DNA of 64,000 nt, from assembly GCF_025567625.1 (NCBI RefSeq), contig NZ_JAOQJC010000009.1, positions 62,001 to 126,000 of the forward strand. The letters run 5' to 3'. Under the pieces are notes generated by a model. It did no database searches, was not told the origin of the DNA, and saw nothing but the letters and a program-made list of their open reading frames with translations. The stretch comes from Paenibacillus sp. J5C2022. GTDB lineage: Bacteria; Bacillota; Bacilli; Paenibacillales; Paenibacillaceae. A program made the translations under genes and the position numbers. This document shows positions 53,473-62,182 of this stretch, in pieces (the stretch's first letter is position 1; every line of letters starts with the position of its first letter).

Positions 53473-55425
53473 TTATATACGCTTGCCTCCCCCTGGCAAG
53501 ACAAGCTTCATACCGGACCATTGCTCCGGCTGCAGCGCCACCGGCTCCCGACTTCCGCTATCTCTCAGCACGCCTACGACCTGCCACCCTTCCCGCTTCT
53601 CCTCCAGACGATGCGGGATAAAGCTTCTGACTTGCTCGTCCACCTGAAGCTCCACCGACGTCTTCAGCTGAATGGCATGCTCCAGCATCTCCTTGCGTGT
53701 TGACAAGTGATAGGTGCGGAACTGCTGCCACCACATTACCGGCAGCCGCTCTGTCCCGGGCAGCAGCCGCGGTGCATGCTGGGCGGCGGACGGAGCTGCC
53801 AGCCGGAAGTGGCGGATGGGATCGCGCTCGTGAAGAAAGATCATCTCGGCGTTCTCCGCAGAAGTCCGTTCCTCTTGCTCCGAAGCGAGGTTGCTTATCC
53901 CCCGGCGCGCAGGATAGCCCAGCTTCTTCAGACTTTGCCGGATCACGGCGATATCGGCTGTGCGAACCAAGAAGTCGCAAGGTCCGATCCGCTGCAAGAG
54001 CAGCGGGGCAATATCGGGATGCGCAGCCGCAAGCTCCGCCCTGTCCTCCGACTGGCACCGCAGCAGCATCACCTCAGCGAACGAATACTGGCAGGCGCGG
54101 CCGCTCCACTCGTTCACCATCGCATGGACAGACTGGGGAAGGCTCTCTCCGCCGTTGGCCGCCGTAAGAGCGGCAATGATGGAATCGCAAGTCATCCCCC
54201 GCTCGACTGCTCCCGCAATGGAAGTCGAAGTCAACCGGTAGACGGCAACATCCCCGTCGCTGGTGCGCTCCGCTATGCGCTCAAGCTCCCATCTGGCCCT
54301 GAAGCTGCAATCGGGATAAGCGATCGCCTCGCCATCGGGCTGAATAATGACTTCCCCCTCTTCATCCAGATCATTCAGCCACCGGAACAACAAGCCCTTC
54401 TCTTCCGCTTCATGATGCTCCATAAGCGCTAGCTCCATCCAGCCCATCGCATGGAATATGCGGCACCAGGCCTCCTCGGCCTGGGGCAGGCCATCGTATG
54501 CTCCTTCCGGATTGACCGCCGTCTGCCCCATGACCGGACTATCGCAATCGCTGGAATACCATATGTCTCGCGACAAAGCCATCAGCGCGGCGGCGGTATG
54601 CCCGCCCGTTCCCGCAGCGCCGAGCAGCAGCGCGCACAGCCATGCTCGCAGTTGCCCTTCACGCTCGACCGCCGGAAGTGCGAGCCATCGTTCTAACGCT
54701 TCGCCATTCACCTCCAGAGATTGGCCTCGTCGGCCGATAAGCCCCAGATGACTGCCTGCCTCCAGCAGCAGTGCGACGCCAAGCGGATAACGGTCTCCGG
54801 CGATGCGTTGCAATCCGAATGGCAACAGCAGCCTCTCCTCTGTTATCGCAACGGGCTTGAGCTTATCAATAACCTTCTTGGACAAGGCGCCGTCCGCCAC
54901 CAGCAGCGTATCGCTCTTGGTTAATATCGACAATGTGTACAGCAGCTTCCGTCCCAGGCTGGAGGTTCGCTCTGCGGCATGACAAGCATGCCGGTCAGCA
55001 TCATCAATCGACCGCGCATTGCGCGGGAACAACAGAGGCGACCACAGAAGGAACAGCTCCGGAGGCATGAACCAGATGCGTTCCCCCCATACTTTGCTTA
55101 CAGTATAGAGCAATCCGGCCCGCTGAAGACTGTTCAGCCCCTCCTCGCATTCCGAGCCTGTCAGAGCGGCTGTCGTGCATATCTCCTTCACGAGCTTCTC
55201 CTCCGGCACCGGCTGTGCACCGAACTGTTGAAGCATATAGCGCAGCGCTTGATCGGCCAGCGGAGGAAGAACGTCTCTCAGCCTGCACACCGTCACCGGA
55301 TCAAGCAGAGCCTTCTCCCAGCCCTGCTCTTCCGAGAGAGACAGGGCGGCTTCCCATAGCGGGGAAGAAGCATATTCCCGCTTGTGTTCATCGTCAAGCC
55401 CCTTCAATATCTCTGCCAGCCTCAT
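53473..55425 (-). CDS. Helicase-associated protein (XPB/Ssl2 N-terminal-like), partner of the XPB helicase
   Basis: The 650-residue protein has no ATPase motifs of its own. It belongs to the helicase-associated family that accompanies bacterial XPB: an N-terminal helical domain ('MRLAEILKGLDDEHKREYA'), winged-helix-like repeats ('EEGLNSLQRAGLLYTVSKVWGERIWFMP') and, toward the C-terminus, the PF13625-like segment 'IIQPDGEAIAYPDCSFRARWELERIAERTSDGDVAVYRLTSTSI' and 'ADIAVIRQSLKKLGYPA'. Its ATG overlaps the XPB stop (ATGA), implying a 1:1 complex. Its role is inferred: DNA binding or regulation of the helicase. Confidence 0.82.
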   Translation of the reverse strand: MRLAEILKGLDDEHKREYASSPLWEAALSLSEEQGWEKALLDPVTVCRLRDVLPPLADQALRYMLQQFGAQPVPEEKLVKEICTTAALTGSECEEGLNSLQRAGLLYTVSKVWGERIWFMPPELFLLWSPLLFPRNARSIDDADRHACHAAERTSSLGRKLLYTLSILTKSDTLLVADGALSKKVIDKLKPVAITEERLLLPFGLQRIAGDRYPLGVALLLEAGSHLGLIGRRGQSLEVNGEALERWLALPAVEREGQLRAWLCALLLGAAGTGGHTAAALMALSRDIWYSSDCDSPVMGQTAVNPEGAYDGLPQAEEAWCRIFHAMGWMELALMEHHEAEEKGLLFRWLNDLDEEGEVIIQPDGEAIAYPDCSFRARWELERIAERTSDGDVAVYRLTSTSIAGAVERGMTCDSIIAALTAANGGESLPQSVHAMVNEWSGRACQYSFAEVMLLRCQSEDRAELAAAHPDIAPLLLQRIGPCDFLVRTADIAVIRQSLKKLGYPARRGISNLASEQEERTSAENAEMIFLHERDPIRHFRLAAPSAAQHAPRLLPGTERLPVMWWQQFRTYHLSTRKEMLEHAIQLKTSVELQVDEQVRSFIPHRLEEKREGWQVVGVLRDSGSREPVALQPEQWSGMKLVLPGGGKRI

Positions 55426-57122
55426 GTCTTGACCACCTCCTGAAATGTCCACTGCTCGCCGCTTCCTTCCGCAGCTCGCCATTGCGTATAATCATAACCT
55501 TGCTCCAGCATGAAGAGCTGGCGCTTCAATGCGAACTCCGTCTCCTTCGTCTCCTCCGTCACAAGAGAATAGAACCTTGCCGTATTGCCCGATTGCTTGG
55601 GCCGAAGCAAGCGCCCGATTCGCTGCGCCTCCTCTTGCCTGGAACCGAAGCTCCCCGACAATTGAATCGCTACGGTGGCGTCAGGCAAGTCGACGGCAAG
55701 ATTGGCGATCTTGGATACAACGAGAAGCTTGATCTCTCCATTGCGGAATCGTTCATAGATGTCGGCACGCTCCGTGTGCGGAACTTCTCCCGTCAGCAAT
55801 GGGGCGTTCAACTTGTCCGCCGCTTCGTGCAGCTGGCTTAAGTACTGGCCGATTACAAGCGTCGGTTCCCCTTCATGCTGCTTTGCCAGTTGTTCTGCGA
55901 CGTCAAGCTTGCCCGGATTTTCGGCTGCGATCCGCAGCCGTTCGTGCCCGCTTGCCGCATGGTAGACCGTTCGCCCCGTATAGAGCGGCAGCCGTATCTC
56001 TGTGCAATGAACGGTTGAGATATGTCCCTTGCCCTCAGCCGCCTTCCAATGCATATCGTACAGCTTGGGCCCGATTAAGGAATACACATCCTCCGCGCAG
56101 CCGTCCTCCCTGACAAGCGTAGCTGTCAGCCCGAGCCTCCTCGTAGCCTGAATAGTCGCGGTCATCCGGAAGACGGGCGCCGGCAGCAGCTGTACCTCGT
56201 CGTATATAATGAGACCCCAATTGCGGTCGGAGAAGAGCTTCATATGGCTGTATGTATCCGCCTTCGCCTTGCGATGGGTCAAAATATTGTAAGTGGCGAT
56301 CGTGACGGGACGAACCTCCCGGTGCGAGCCGCAATACAGGCCTACTTCCTCATCCCCCAGCGTTGTCCGCTCCAACAGCTCGACCTTCCATTGACTTGCC
56401 GAGGTAACGCTGGAGGTCAAGATAAGCGTGGCCGCGCTCATCGCGGCCAGCGCTGCGATCCCCACAATCGTCTTCCCCGTACCGCAAGGCAATACGACGA
56501 TGCCGCTTCCCCCGCCGAAGCCTTCCGTTGCCGTGAATCGCTCCACTGCCTCGTGCTGATAGTCGCGAAGACGGAACGGGACGCCGCCGCGCGTCAGTTC
56601 GCGGCATTGTACAGCTAACTCTTCGCCCCGCTTATAACCTGCCGTATCCAGAACAGGGTAGCCAAGCCTTGTAAGTTCCTGCTTCAATACACCACGGCTG
56701 GCGGGATCGATGTGCCAGCCCTCATCGCTTCGCTGCAATATCCATTCCGACAGCGAAGTATACGACTGCAGTTGTCCCATAATCTCTTGGTCGCCGGTTA
56801 GAACAAGCCGCCCGTTCCGGCTGGCAAGCTTCAATCTGCCGAACCTGACCGCCCATAGCCGGATGGACGCCTCCGCTGCGGCGGGAACTCCGAAACGGGC
56901 ATGCGTCCGCAGCCCTTCCGCCATCTCTTCGTAGCGCATGCCGGAGGTCATCGCATTCCAGACCGACATCGCCGTTATCCGGTACGTATGCAGCATGCCC
57001 GCCTTTTTGACAACGTCCGCGAAGCGAAGCAGAAGCTCTCGCGCCGCTTCCGCTTCACCGTACCTCTGATCCAGCAGCACAATCAGATCGGATTGCACAA
57101 TTAGCGCGCCTCCGCTCTTCAT
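55422..57122 (-). CDS. Bacterial XPB-type DNA repair helicase
   Basis: The 566-residue superfamily-2 helicase resembles archaeal and eukaryotic XPB. It has an N-terminal damage-recognition-like region (1-180), Walker A PCGTGKT (212-218), box II DEVQ (308-311, where DEVH is usual), the diagnostic RED triplet (338-340 in 'TATLVREDG'), and motif VI 'QRIGRLLRPK'. It probably unwinds DNA at damage. The ATG at 57122 follows AAAGGTGG. It is coupled by ATGA to its partner gene; no Bax1-like nuclease is adjacent. Confidence 0.92.
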   Translation of the reverse strand: MKSGGALIVQSDLIVLLDQRYGEAEAARELLLRFADVVKKAGMLHTYRITAMSVWNAMTSGMRYEEMAEGLRTHARFGVPAAAEASIRLWAVRFGRLKLASRNGRLVLTGDQEIMGQLQSYTSLSEWILQRSDEGWHIDPASRGVLKQELTRLGYPVLDTAGYKRGEELAVQCRELTRGGVPFRLRDYQHEAVERFTATEGFGGGSGIVVLPCGTGKTIVGIAALAAMSAATLILTSSVTSASQWKVELLERTTLGDEEVGLYCGSHREVRPVTIATYNILTHRKAKADTYSHMKLFSDRNWGLIIYDEVQLLPAPVFRMTATIQATRRLGLTATLVREDGCAEDVYSLIGPKLYDMHWKAAEGKGHISTVHCTEIRLPLYTGRTVYHAASGHERLRIAAENPGKLDVAEQLAKQHEGEPTLVIGQYLSQLHEAADKLNAPLLTGEVPHTERADIYERFRNGEIKLLVVSKIANLAVDLPDATVAIQLSGSFGSRQEEAQRIGRLLRPKQSGNTARFYSLVTEETKETEFALKRQLFMLEQGYDYTQWRAAEGSGEQWTFQEVVKT

Positions 57123-57348
57123 TTCAATTCCACCTTTCCACACCATCCTGTCACTCAGTATGAAAAAAATGCGTATCATTTATGCTTCAAGGGGCTAGAT
57201 TTCCCTATTCTCGGCTTTCTTCCCGGCCGTCTGAACCCGCTGGCAGCCCTTGTACGCAAAGCGATGGGCGATTTTCGGCAAACTATGTTATAGTAGTTAT
57301 GAAAAGATGAACTAATTTTAATCCTTACAGCCGGAGGCACAACTAACG

Positions 57349-58224
57349 ATGATGAAATATTTGCGCTTTGCTCTTCTTCTGCTTGCCTCTGCAGCTATTG
57401 CAGGAGGCTGCTCGCTGACGGGCGGCCAGTCAAGCCAGGAAGCGAAACCGAATACATGGTACGAGGTAGCGGATTATATAGACGGGGATACATTCAAAGT
57501 CAAAGTCGGGGACGAGATGGAAGCGATTCGTCTGCTATATATCGATACGCCCGAAATTAATAAGTCCAACACGCCTGCGGAGCCGTATGGGCCAGAAGCG
57601 GCTGCCTATACCCAGAAGCTGCTCGAGGAATCCGGCGAAGTCCGATTAACGTTCGACAAGGAGCTGAAGGACCGATACGATCGGACGCTTGCCGTAGTGG
57701 AGCTGAGGGACGGACAAATCCTGAACGAACAGCTGCTCAGACAAGGACTCGCCAAAGTGCTCATTATCGAGCCCAATGTGAAGATGGAGAATATCTACAA
57801 GCAGCTTGAGCAAGAAGCGAAAGGGAACAAAGCGGGGCTGTGGAACTCCGGGAAGGAAGCCAGCATTCCCGAAGTTCATGTGAAGAAAGCGGCCGATACC
57901 GGCTTGCGGTTGGAAGTGGACAAACCAGCGGAGGTTGTCACGATTGCGAATACGACGTCGTCGCCGATCGATCTGGAAGGGTGGAAGCTCGTTAGCGTCA
58001 GGGGCAACCAGACTTACACCTTCGACTCCTTCGAGCTTCCTGCTGGCGGAAAAGTCATGATCAAGTCCGGCAAAAACAAGGCAACCAGCAGCGAGACGGC
58101 ACAAGACGAATTGACGCATGTGCTCATCTGGGAAGTGGATAACGTATGGAACAATTACGAGGAAGATCCCGCAGAGCTATATAACGAAAAAAACGAGCTT
58201 GCAGCGATATGGGAGGATAAGTAG
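57349..58224 (+). CDS. Secreted thermonuclease-like lipoprotein with lamin-tail domain
   Basis: The 291-residue protein has a lipoprotein signal (lipobox AGGC, Cys21) and is anchored outside the membrane. Residues 37-168 form a staphylococcal nuclease domain with catalytic residues in 'YIDGDTFKVK', 'IRLLYIDTPE' and 'KDRYDRTLA' (metal Asp, Arg, Glu, Arg all present). Residues about 175-270 look like a lamin-tail domain ('VTIANTTSSPIDLEGWKLVSVRGNQTYTF'). It should cut extracellular DNA or RNA. GGAGG lies 11 bases before the first of two ATGs. It diverges from the XPB operon. Confidence 0.9.
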   Translation: MMKYLRFALLLLASAAIAGGCSLTGGQSSQEAKPNTWYEVADYIDGDTFKVKVGDEMEAIRLLYIDTPEINKSNTPAEPYGPEAAAYTQKLLEESGEVRLTFDKELKDRYDRTLAVVELRDGQILNEQLLRQGLAKVLIIEPNVKMENIYKQLEQEAKGNKAGLWNSGKEASIPEVHVKKAADTGLRLEVDKPAEVVTIANTTSSPIDLEGWKLVSVRGNQTYTFDSFELPAGGKVMIKSGKNKATSSETAQDELTHVLIWEVDNVWNNYEEDPAELYNEKNELAAIWEDK

Positions 58225-58248
58225 CGCCTCCCCGCTGCTAGCTCTTCT

Positions 58249-59433
58249 TTATCGGCCGAATACCGCGAAATCCTCCGCCATGGCAATCAGCAGGCGGGCG
58301 GATCGGACCATGGCGCGTTCATCGATATCGAATCGAGGATGATGGTGAGCATAATTCGCTCCGGTATCCGGGTTGCCGGCGCCAACGAACATAAAGCAGC
58401 CCGGAAGACGCTGCAAATAATAAGCGAAGTCTTCCGCCACCGTTATCGGCTCCGATGCGATCGCGCGATCGCGTCCGAACAATTCTGCAGCAACCTTGAA
58501 GAACCGCGCCGCTTCTGCTTGCTCATTCACGACAGGCGGATAGCCCAGGCGAAGATCCAATTGACAGGTCGCTCCGTACATCTCGCAGGTATGCTCCAGC
58601 AGCTTCTCGAGAAGCTTATGAATCCGCCTTCTCTCCTCTTCATCGAAGGAGCGGATCGTCCCTTTCAGCTGACAGGACTCTGCGATAACATTATTGGCCG
58701 TGCCGGCGTGGAAGGAACCTACCGTGACGACGGCGGGCTGCACGGGATTCACGCTGCGGCTGACGATTGACTGCACAGCTTGCACGAAGGCCGAGCCGAT
58801 GAAGATGGCGTCAACAGCTTCATGGGGAAGGCCGCCGTGCCCCCCCTTGCCCCATATATCGATTGTGAATTCATCCGCGGCGCTCATGAAGGCACCCGCT
58901 CTGGAGGCAGCTTGGCCATAGGGCAGCGGCGTCCACAGATGTACGCCGTAAATCGCCTCCGCGCCGCCCAGAGCGCCGTCTTCAATCATGCCTATGGCTC
59001 CCCCGGGCGTAACTTCTTCGGCGGGCTGGAACAGCAGCCTGCGCTCACCGCGGAAGGCGTGTCTGTGCCGCGAGTAATGATCCGCTACCGCAAGCAGCGT
59101 CGCGGTATGGGCATCATGCCCGCACGCATGCATCACCCCCGCCACTTTGGAGGTATACTCGCATGTCTTCTCATCCTGGATGGGCAGCGCGTCGATATCG
59201 GCTCGAAGCGCCACGACCGGCCCCGGCTCCGTTCCCCTGATGACGGCGACGACGCCGTTCCCACCTACGTCGCGCACAACCTCGCAGCCCATCGCAACCA
59301 ACCGCTCCGCAATCCACGCGGCTGTTGCCGATTCGTGGAAGGATAGTTCCGGGAATTGATGCAGATGTCTCCGCCATTGAACCATTTTGGGATACAACTG
59401 CTCCAGCGAATGCGCAATCTGCCCGTTCTGCAT
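58249..59433 (-). CDS. M20-family amidohydrolase (N-acyl-amino acid hydrolase type)
   Basis: The 394-residue metalloenzyme has the M20D signature: 'HACGHDAHTATLLAVA', 'LFQPAEEVTPGGAIGMI', and 'VAEDFAYYLQRLPGCFMFVGAG' near the C-terminus, with metal ligands Cys, His, His, Glu and His in these motifs. Relatives remove acyl groups from amino acids or cleave hippurate-like compounds. The dimerisation domain lies in the middle ('GKGGHGGLPHEAVDAI'). GGAGG precedes the ATG. It is monocistronic, convergent with the nuclease gene. Confidence 0.92.
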   Translation of the reverse strand: MQNGQIAHSLEQLYPKMVQWRRHLHQFPELSFHESATAAWIAERLVAMGCEVVRDVGGNGVVAVIRGTEPGPVVALRADIDALPIQDEKTCEYTSKVAGVMHACGHDAHTATLLAVADHYSRHRHAFRGERRLLFQPAEEVTPGGAIGMIEDGALGGAEAIYGVHLWTPLPYGQAASRAGAFMSAADEFTIDIWGKGGHGGLPHEAVDAIFIGSAFVQAVQSIVSRSVNPVQPAVVTVGSFHAGTANNVIAESCQLKGTIRSFDEEERRRIHKLLEKLLEHTCEMYGATCQLDLRLGYPPVVNEQAEAARFFKVAAELFGRDRAIASEPITVAEDFAYYLQRLPGCFMFVGAGNPDTGANYAHHHPRFDIDERAMVRSARLLIAMAEDFAVFGR

Positions 59434-59645
59434 AAGGCGTAGCCTCCTTGTTCCAAGTTTAATGACACCGGTCTATTAATAGTGTAACAAATCTCCCGGC
59501 CTCCCAGCTACGTGCTGTGTACATTTCACGAACTTTCTGGTCCTCTCCACGTTCGGTGGAGAGTAAGGCTTGCGCTGGCTGGGGAAACATACTATCATGG
59601 GTAAAGAATGTACAACTATGTCTATTGTAATTGGGAGGAAATAGA

Positions 59646-59990
59646 ATGATCATTGAGAACAGTGGCCTGATCGGCCTTCAAAGCGAGCTTCATCACTTGG
59701 ACGATGCTGCGGACAAAGTCGGCTTTGTCCGTTGGCAATGGGAATATTATCGCGCTACATACGATCTGAAGCTGACTGACCGCACGACCAGCTCGGATTA
59801 TTTCCTGAGACTGAACACCCGCGCAGTGGAAGGAAAGCTGGAATCCGCACATGCGGTACTGAACATCGAAGCCGTCTACATCGGCAGAGCGACGTTCCCT
59901 CACGGCCTCGATTACGAGTCGCCCATTCCGAAGCATATACTGGAAGCAGCTGAGCAGAAATTACAGCAACTGAAATCTCTGCTTGCGTAG
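59646..59990 (+). CDS. YugN-like family protein
   Basis: The 114-residue protein resembles the YugN-like family of unknown function: 'LDDAADKVGFVRWQWEYYRATYDLKL' and 'DYFLRLNTRAVEGKLESAHAVLNIEAVYIGRATFPHGLDY'. The ATG at 59646 follows GGGAGGAAAT. The gap upstream (59434-59645) holds a CTCTCCAC/GTGGAGAG hairpin and a longer-range TGTACATT/AATGTACA pairing, but no clear promoter. ftsW begins nine bases after the stop, so the two are probably co-transcribed. Confidence 0.8.
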   Translation: MIIENSGLIGLQSELHHLDDAADKVGFVRWQWEYYRATYDLKLTDRTTSSDYFLRLNTRAVEGKLESAHAVLNIEAVYIGRATFPHGLDYESPIPKHILEAAEQKLQQLKSLLA

Positions 59991-59999
59991 AGGCTGCCT

Positions 60000-61160
60000 A
60001 TGAAAGCTGCTCAGAAAGGCAGTCGTGGCAGACCGGATTTCCTGCTTCTCATTATGACCTTGCTGCTTGTCGGATTTGGCATCGTCATGGTGTTCAGCGC
60101 CAGCTCCGGCGTAGCTGTCGTCAATCCGAATTTCAATGAAGACCCGCTCTACTTCACCAAGCGCCAGCTCGTATTCGCTGCGCTTGGTTTGTTTTCCATG
60201 TTGTTCCTGATGAACTTGCGCTATCAAGTGTTCAAGCGTGGTTTCATTCTTCTGTTCATCCCTGTCATCCTGATGCTATTGATCGTCCCTTTCACGGCTG
60301 ATGAGATTAATGGCGCCAGAAGCTGGTTCGGAATAGGCTCCTTCGGCATTCAGCCGACGGAATTCGCCAAGCTGGCGCTAATCCTGTACATGGGCGCGCT
60401 CATCACCAAGAAAGGCGAGAAGTTCCGCGACTTCAAGCGCGGCTTGCTGCCTGTCATGATCGTCGTCGGATTTGTATGCGGACTGATTATGCTCCAGCCC
60501 GATCTGGGCTCGAGCCTGGTGCTTGCCGCCAGCGCCGGTATTATGATACTGGCAGGGGGAGCCAATCTGAAGCAAGTATTTGTAGCCGGTACGGCATGCT
60601 TGCTCGTCATTACATCGCTCTTCAGCATCTCCATGGCGATTAAGCCGGAAGCTTGGGAATATCGGCTCGACCGGTTTCGGGCATTCATGGACCCCATAGC
60701 CAACAAGCAGGACAGCGCCTTCCAGCTCGTCTCCTCCCTGCAGGCTCTCGGTCATGGAGGCGTGACCGGCGCAGGCTTTGGCGAAGGCGTGCAGAAGCTG
60801 CACTATTTGCAATATCCGTACAATGACTTTATCTTTTCGGTTATTGCGGAAGAGTTCGGTTTCATCGGGAGCACTTTGTTTATTCTGTTCTACCTGATGT
60901 TTTTGTGGCGGGGACTGATCATCGCCGTTCGCTGTCCGGATCAATACGGGACAGTCGTGGGGGTAGGCATAGTAGGCCTGCTTGCGATACAGACCTTCAT
61001 CAATATCGGCGGTGTAACCGGAGCGATTCCCGTCACGGGCGTGACGCTGCCATTCATCAGCTACGGCGGCTCTTCTCTCATCGTCACGCTGATGTGCATA
61101 GGTATCCTGCTTAGCATATCCCGCGAGTACGATCGCAGCATTCGCAGCAAGTCGACTTGA
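60000..61160 (+). CDS. ftsW: FtsW/RodA/SpoVE-family peptidoglycan polymerase
   Basis: SEDS proteins polymerise lipid II into glycan strands with a partner PBP. The 386-residue protein has about ten membrane helices, 'QPTEFAKLALILYMG', 'MLQPDLGSSLVL' (the catalytic Asp region) and 'FGFIGSTLFILFY', ending 'TGVTLPFISYGGSSLIVTLMCIGILLSISRE'. Together with ylaN nearby, the neighbourhood fits FtsW, although RodA and SpoVE cannot be fully excluded. The ribosome site AGAGGCTGCC is weak. A strong bidirectional terminator follows. Confidence 0.92.
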   Translation: MKAAQKGSRGRPDFLLLIMTLLLVGFGIVMVFSASSGVAVVNPNFNEDPLYFTKRQLVFAALGLFSMLFLMNLRYQVFKRGFILLFIPVILMLLIVPFTADEINGARSWFGIGSFGIQPTEFAKLALILYMGALITKKGEKFRDFKRGLLPVMIVVGFVCGLIMLQPDLGSSLVLAASAGIMILAGGANLKQVFVAGTACLLVITSLFSISMAIKPEAWEYRLDRFRAFMDPIANKQDSAFQLVSSLQALGHGGVTGAGFGEGVQKLHYLQYPYNDFIFSVIAEEFGFIGSTLFILFYLMFLWRGLIIAVRCPDQYGTVVGVGIVGLLAIQTFINIGGVTGAIPVTGVTLPFISYGGSSLIVTLMCIGILLSISREYDRSIRSKST

Positions 61161-61181
61161 ACGAAAGGCCCCGCGCATAAA

Positions 61182-61220
61182 AATACGGCGCATTTGCGAT
61201 GACAGCAAATGCGCCGTATT
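61182..61220. terminator. Bidirectional hairpin after ftsW and the Asp23 gene
   Basis: AATACGGCGCATTTGC (61182-61197) pairs perfectly with GCAAATGCGCCGTATT (61205-61220), a 16-bp stem. It serves the convergent ftsW and Asp23 genes. Confidence 0.85.
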
Positions 61221-61230
61221 GTCGTTATGT

Positions 61231-61611
61231 CTACTTTAATCTTTGCTGCGGCTCCTCAGGCTCCTCTTCTTTGAAAGCGACGCCTTCCACTTTCACATTC
61301 ACCTCAACGACTTGCAGACCGGTCATATTTGCAACCGCTTCTCTAACGTTCCGTTGAAGCTGATGGGATACCTCCTGAATCGGAATGCCGTAATGTACGA
61401 TAATGCGTAAATCTATTGCAGCTTCCAGCTGACCGACTTCAACAGAGACGCCCTTCTGCACGTTCTTCCCGCTCAGACGCTTGGCCAAGCCTTCCGATAT
61501 GCCTCCTGACATCGCCGCAATTCCTGGCGTCTCGAGTGCCGCAAGTCCCGCAATTGTAGCTACTACATCATCTGAAATGCGAATAATGCCTGTTTGATTA
61601 TCTTCGGTCAT
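61231..61611 (-). CDS. Asp23/Gls24 family envelope stress protein
   Basis: The 126-residue protein is a second Asp23 family member in the window, with 'IIRISDDVVATIAGLAALETPGIAAMSGGISEGLAKRL' and 'LQVVEVNVKVEGVAF'. The ATG at 61611 has GAGGAG eight bases upstream; a GTG three codons earlier is possible. It differs from the copy at 25916 in its Glu/Gln/Pro-rich C-terminal tail. It is a single gene in an ftsW-ylaN context. Confidence 0.9.
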   Translation of the reverse strand: MTEDNQTGIIRISDDVVATIAGLAALETPGIAAMSGGISEGLAKRLSGKNVQKGVSVEVGQLEAAIDLRIIVHYGIPIQEVSHQLQRNVREAVANMTGLQVVEVNVKVEGVAFKEEEPEEPQQRLK

Positions 61612-61737
61612 GTCATCCACTCCTCACTTTGCCATATGTCTTATTGTAATAGATCACACGGCATGAAGCAAGACAACCGCACGGCATGACGGCGATATGT
61701 AAATTAACCCCGGAACTTATAAAATGCTAACATGTAA

Positions 61738-61767
61738 AAAAGGCAAGCTGCTGAGAGCTTACCTTTT
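61738..61767 (-). terminator. Rho-independent terminator of ylaN
   Basis: AAAAGGCAAGCT (61738-61749) pairs with AGCTTACCTTTT (61756-61767), with one G-U pair in the minus-strand RNA, overlapping the ylaN stop. A short T run follows on the minus strand. Confidence 0.75.
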
Positions 61768-62046
61768 GCGGTCCAACGCTTCGTACAATGTAGCCAGGTT
61801 GCGTTCAAGCCGGCTAAGAATTTCTTTGCCGTCCGTTTCCGAGATCAGTCCGGCGCGTATCGCAAAATCCACTTCGCGCGAGAAGCCGTACATTTGGGTG
61901 TCCAAAACCTCTTCGTACAGCGGGCAATGGCGTGTCGTCAAATTTTCCATTTGAACTTCGATTAACTTTTCTATTTTACCAGCGTCATCTTGTAGCAGAC
62001 GAATCGCTCTCTCATGCATAAATTCGGTCATTTCCGGTGCAGACAA
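61759..62046 (-). CDS. ylaN: YlaN family protein (DUF1507)
   Basis: The 95-residue helical protein is strongly related to Bacillus YlaN: 'ERAIRLLQDDAGKIEKLIEVQMENLTTRHCPLYEEVLDTQMYGFSREVDFAIRAGL'. Recent work reports that YlaN binds iron and Fur and relieves Fur repression, which I recall but cannot verify here. The TTG at 62046 has AGGGGGG six bases upstream; an ATG five codons later is a weaker alternative. The ylaN-ftsW neighbourhood is conserved in Bacillus. Confidence 0.93.
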   Translation of the reverse strand: MSAPEMTEFMHERAIRLLQDDAGKIEKLIEVQMENLTTRHCPLYEEVLDTQMYGFSREVDFAIRAGLISETDGKEILSRLERNLATLYEALDRKR

Positions 62047-62135
62047 AAGTTTCCCCCCCTGTGCATCTATCAGCCGACTGCTATATCTTTTATATTAGAC
62101 GAAATAGTCCCAATACACAAGGACAAAACGAAAAA

Positions 62136-62163
62136 GTGCGCACTCGGATGAACGAGCGCGCAC
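62136..62163 (-). terminator. Rho-independent terminator of the HPr-like gene
   Basis: GTGCGCACTCG (62136-62146) pairs with CGAGCGCGCAC (62153-62163), one mismatch. On the minus strand five T follow. Confidence 0.78.
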
Positions 62164-62182
62164 CAATGAAGCCTTCGTATAG

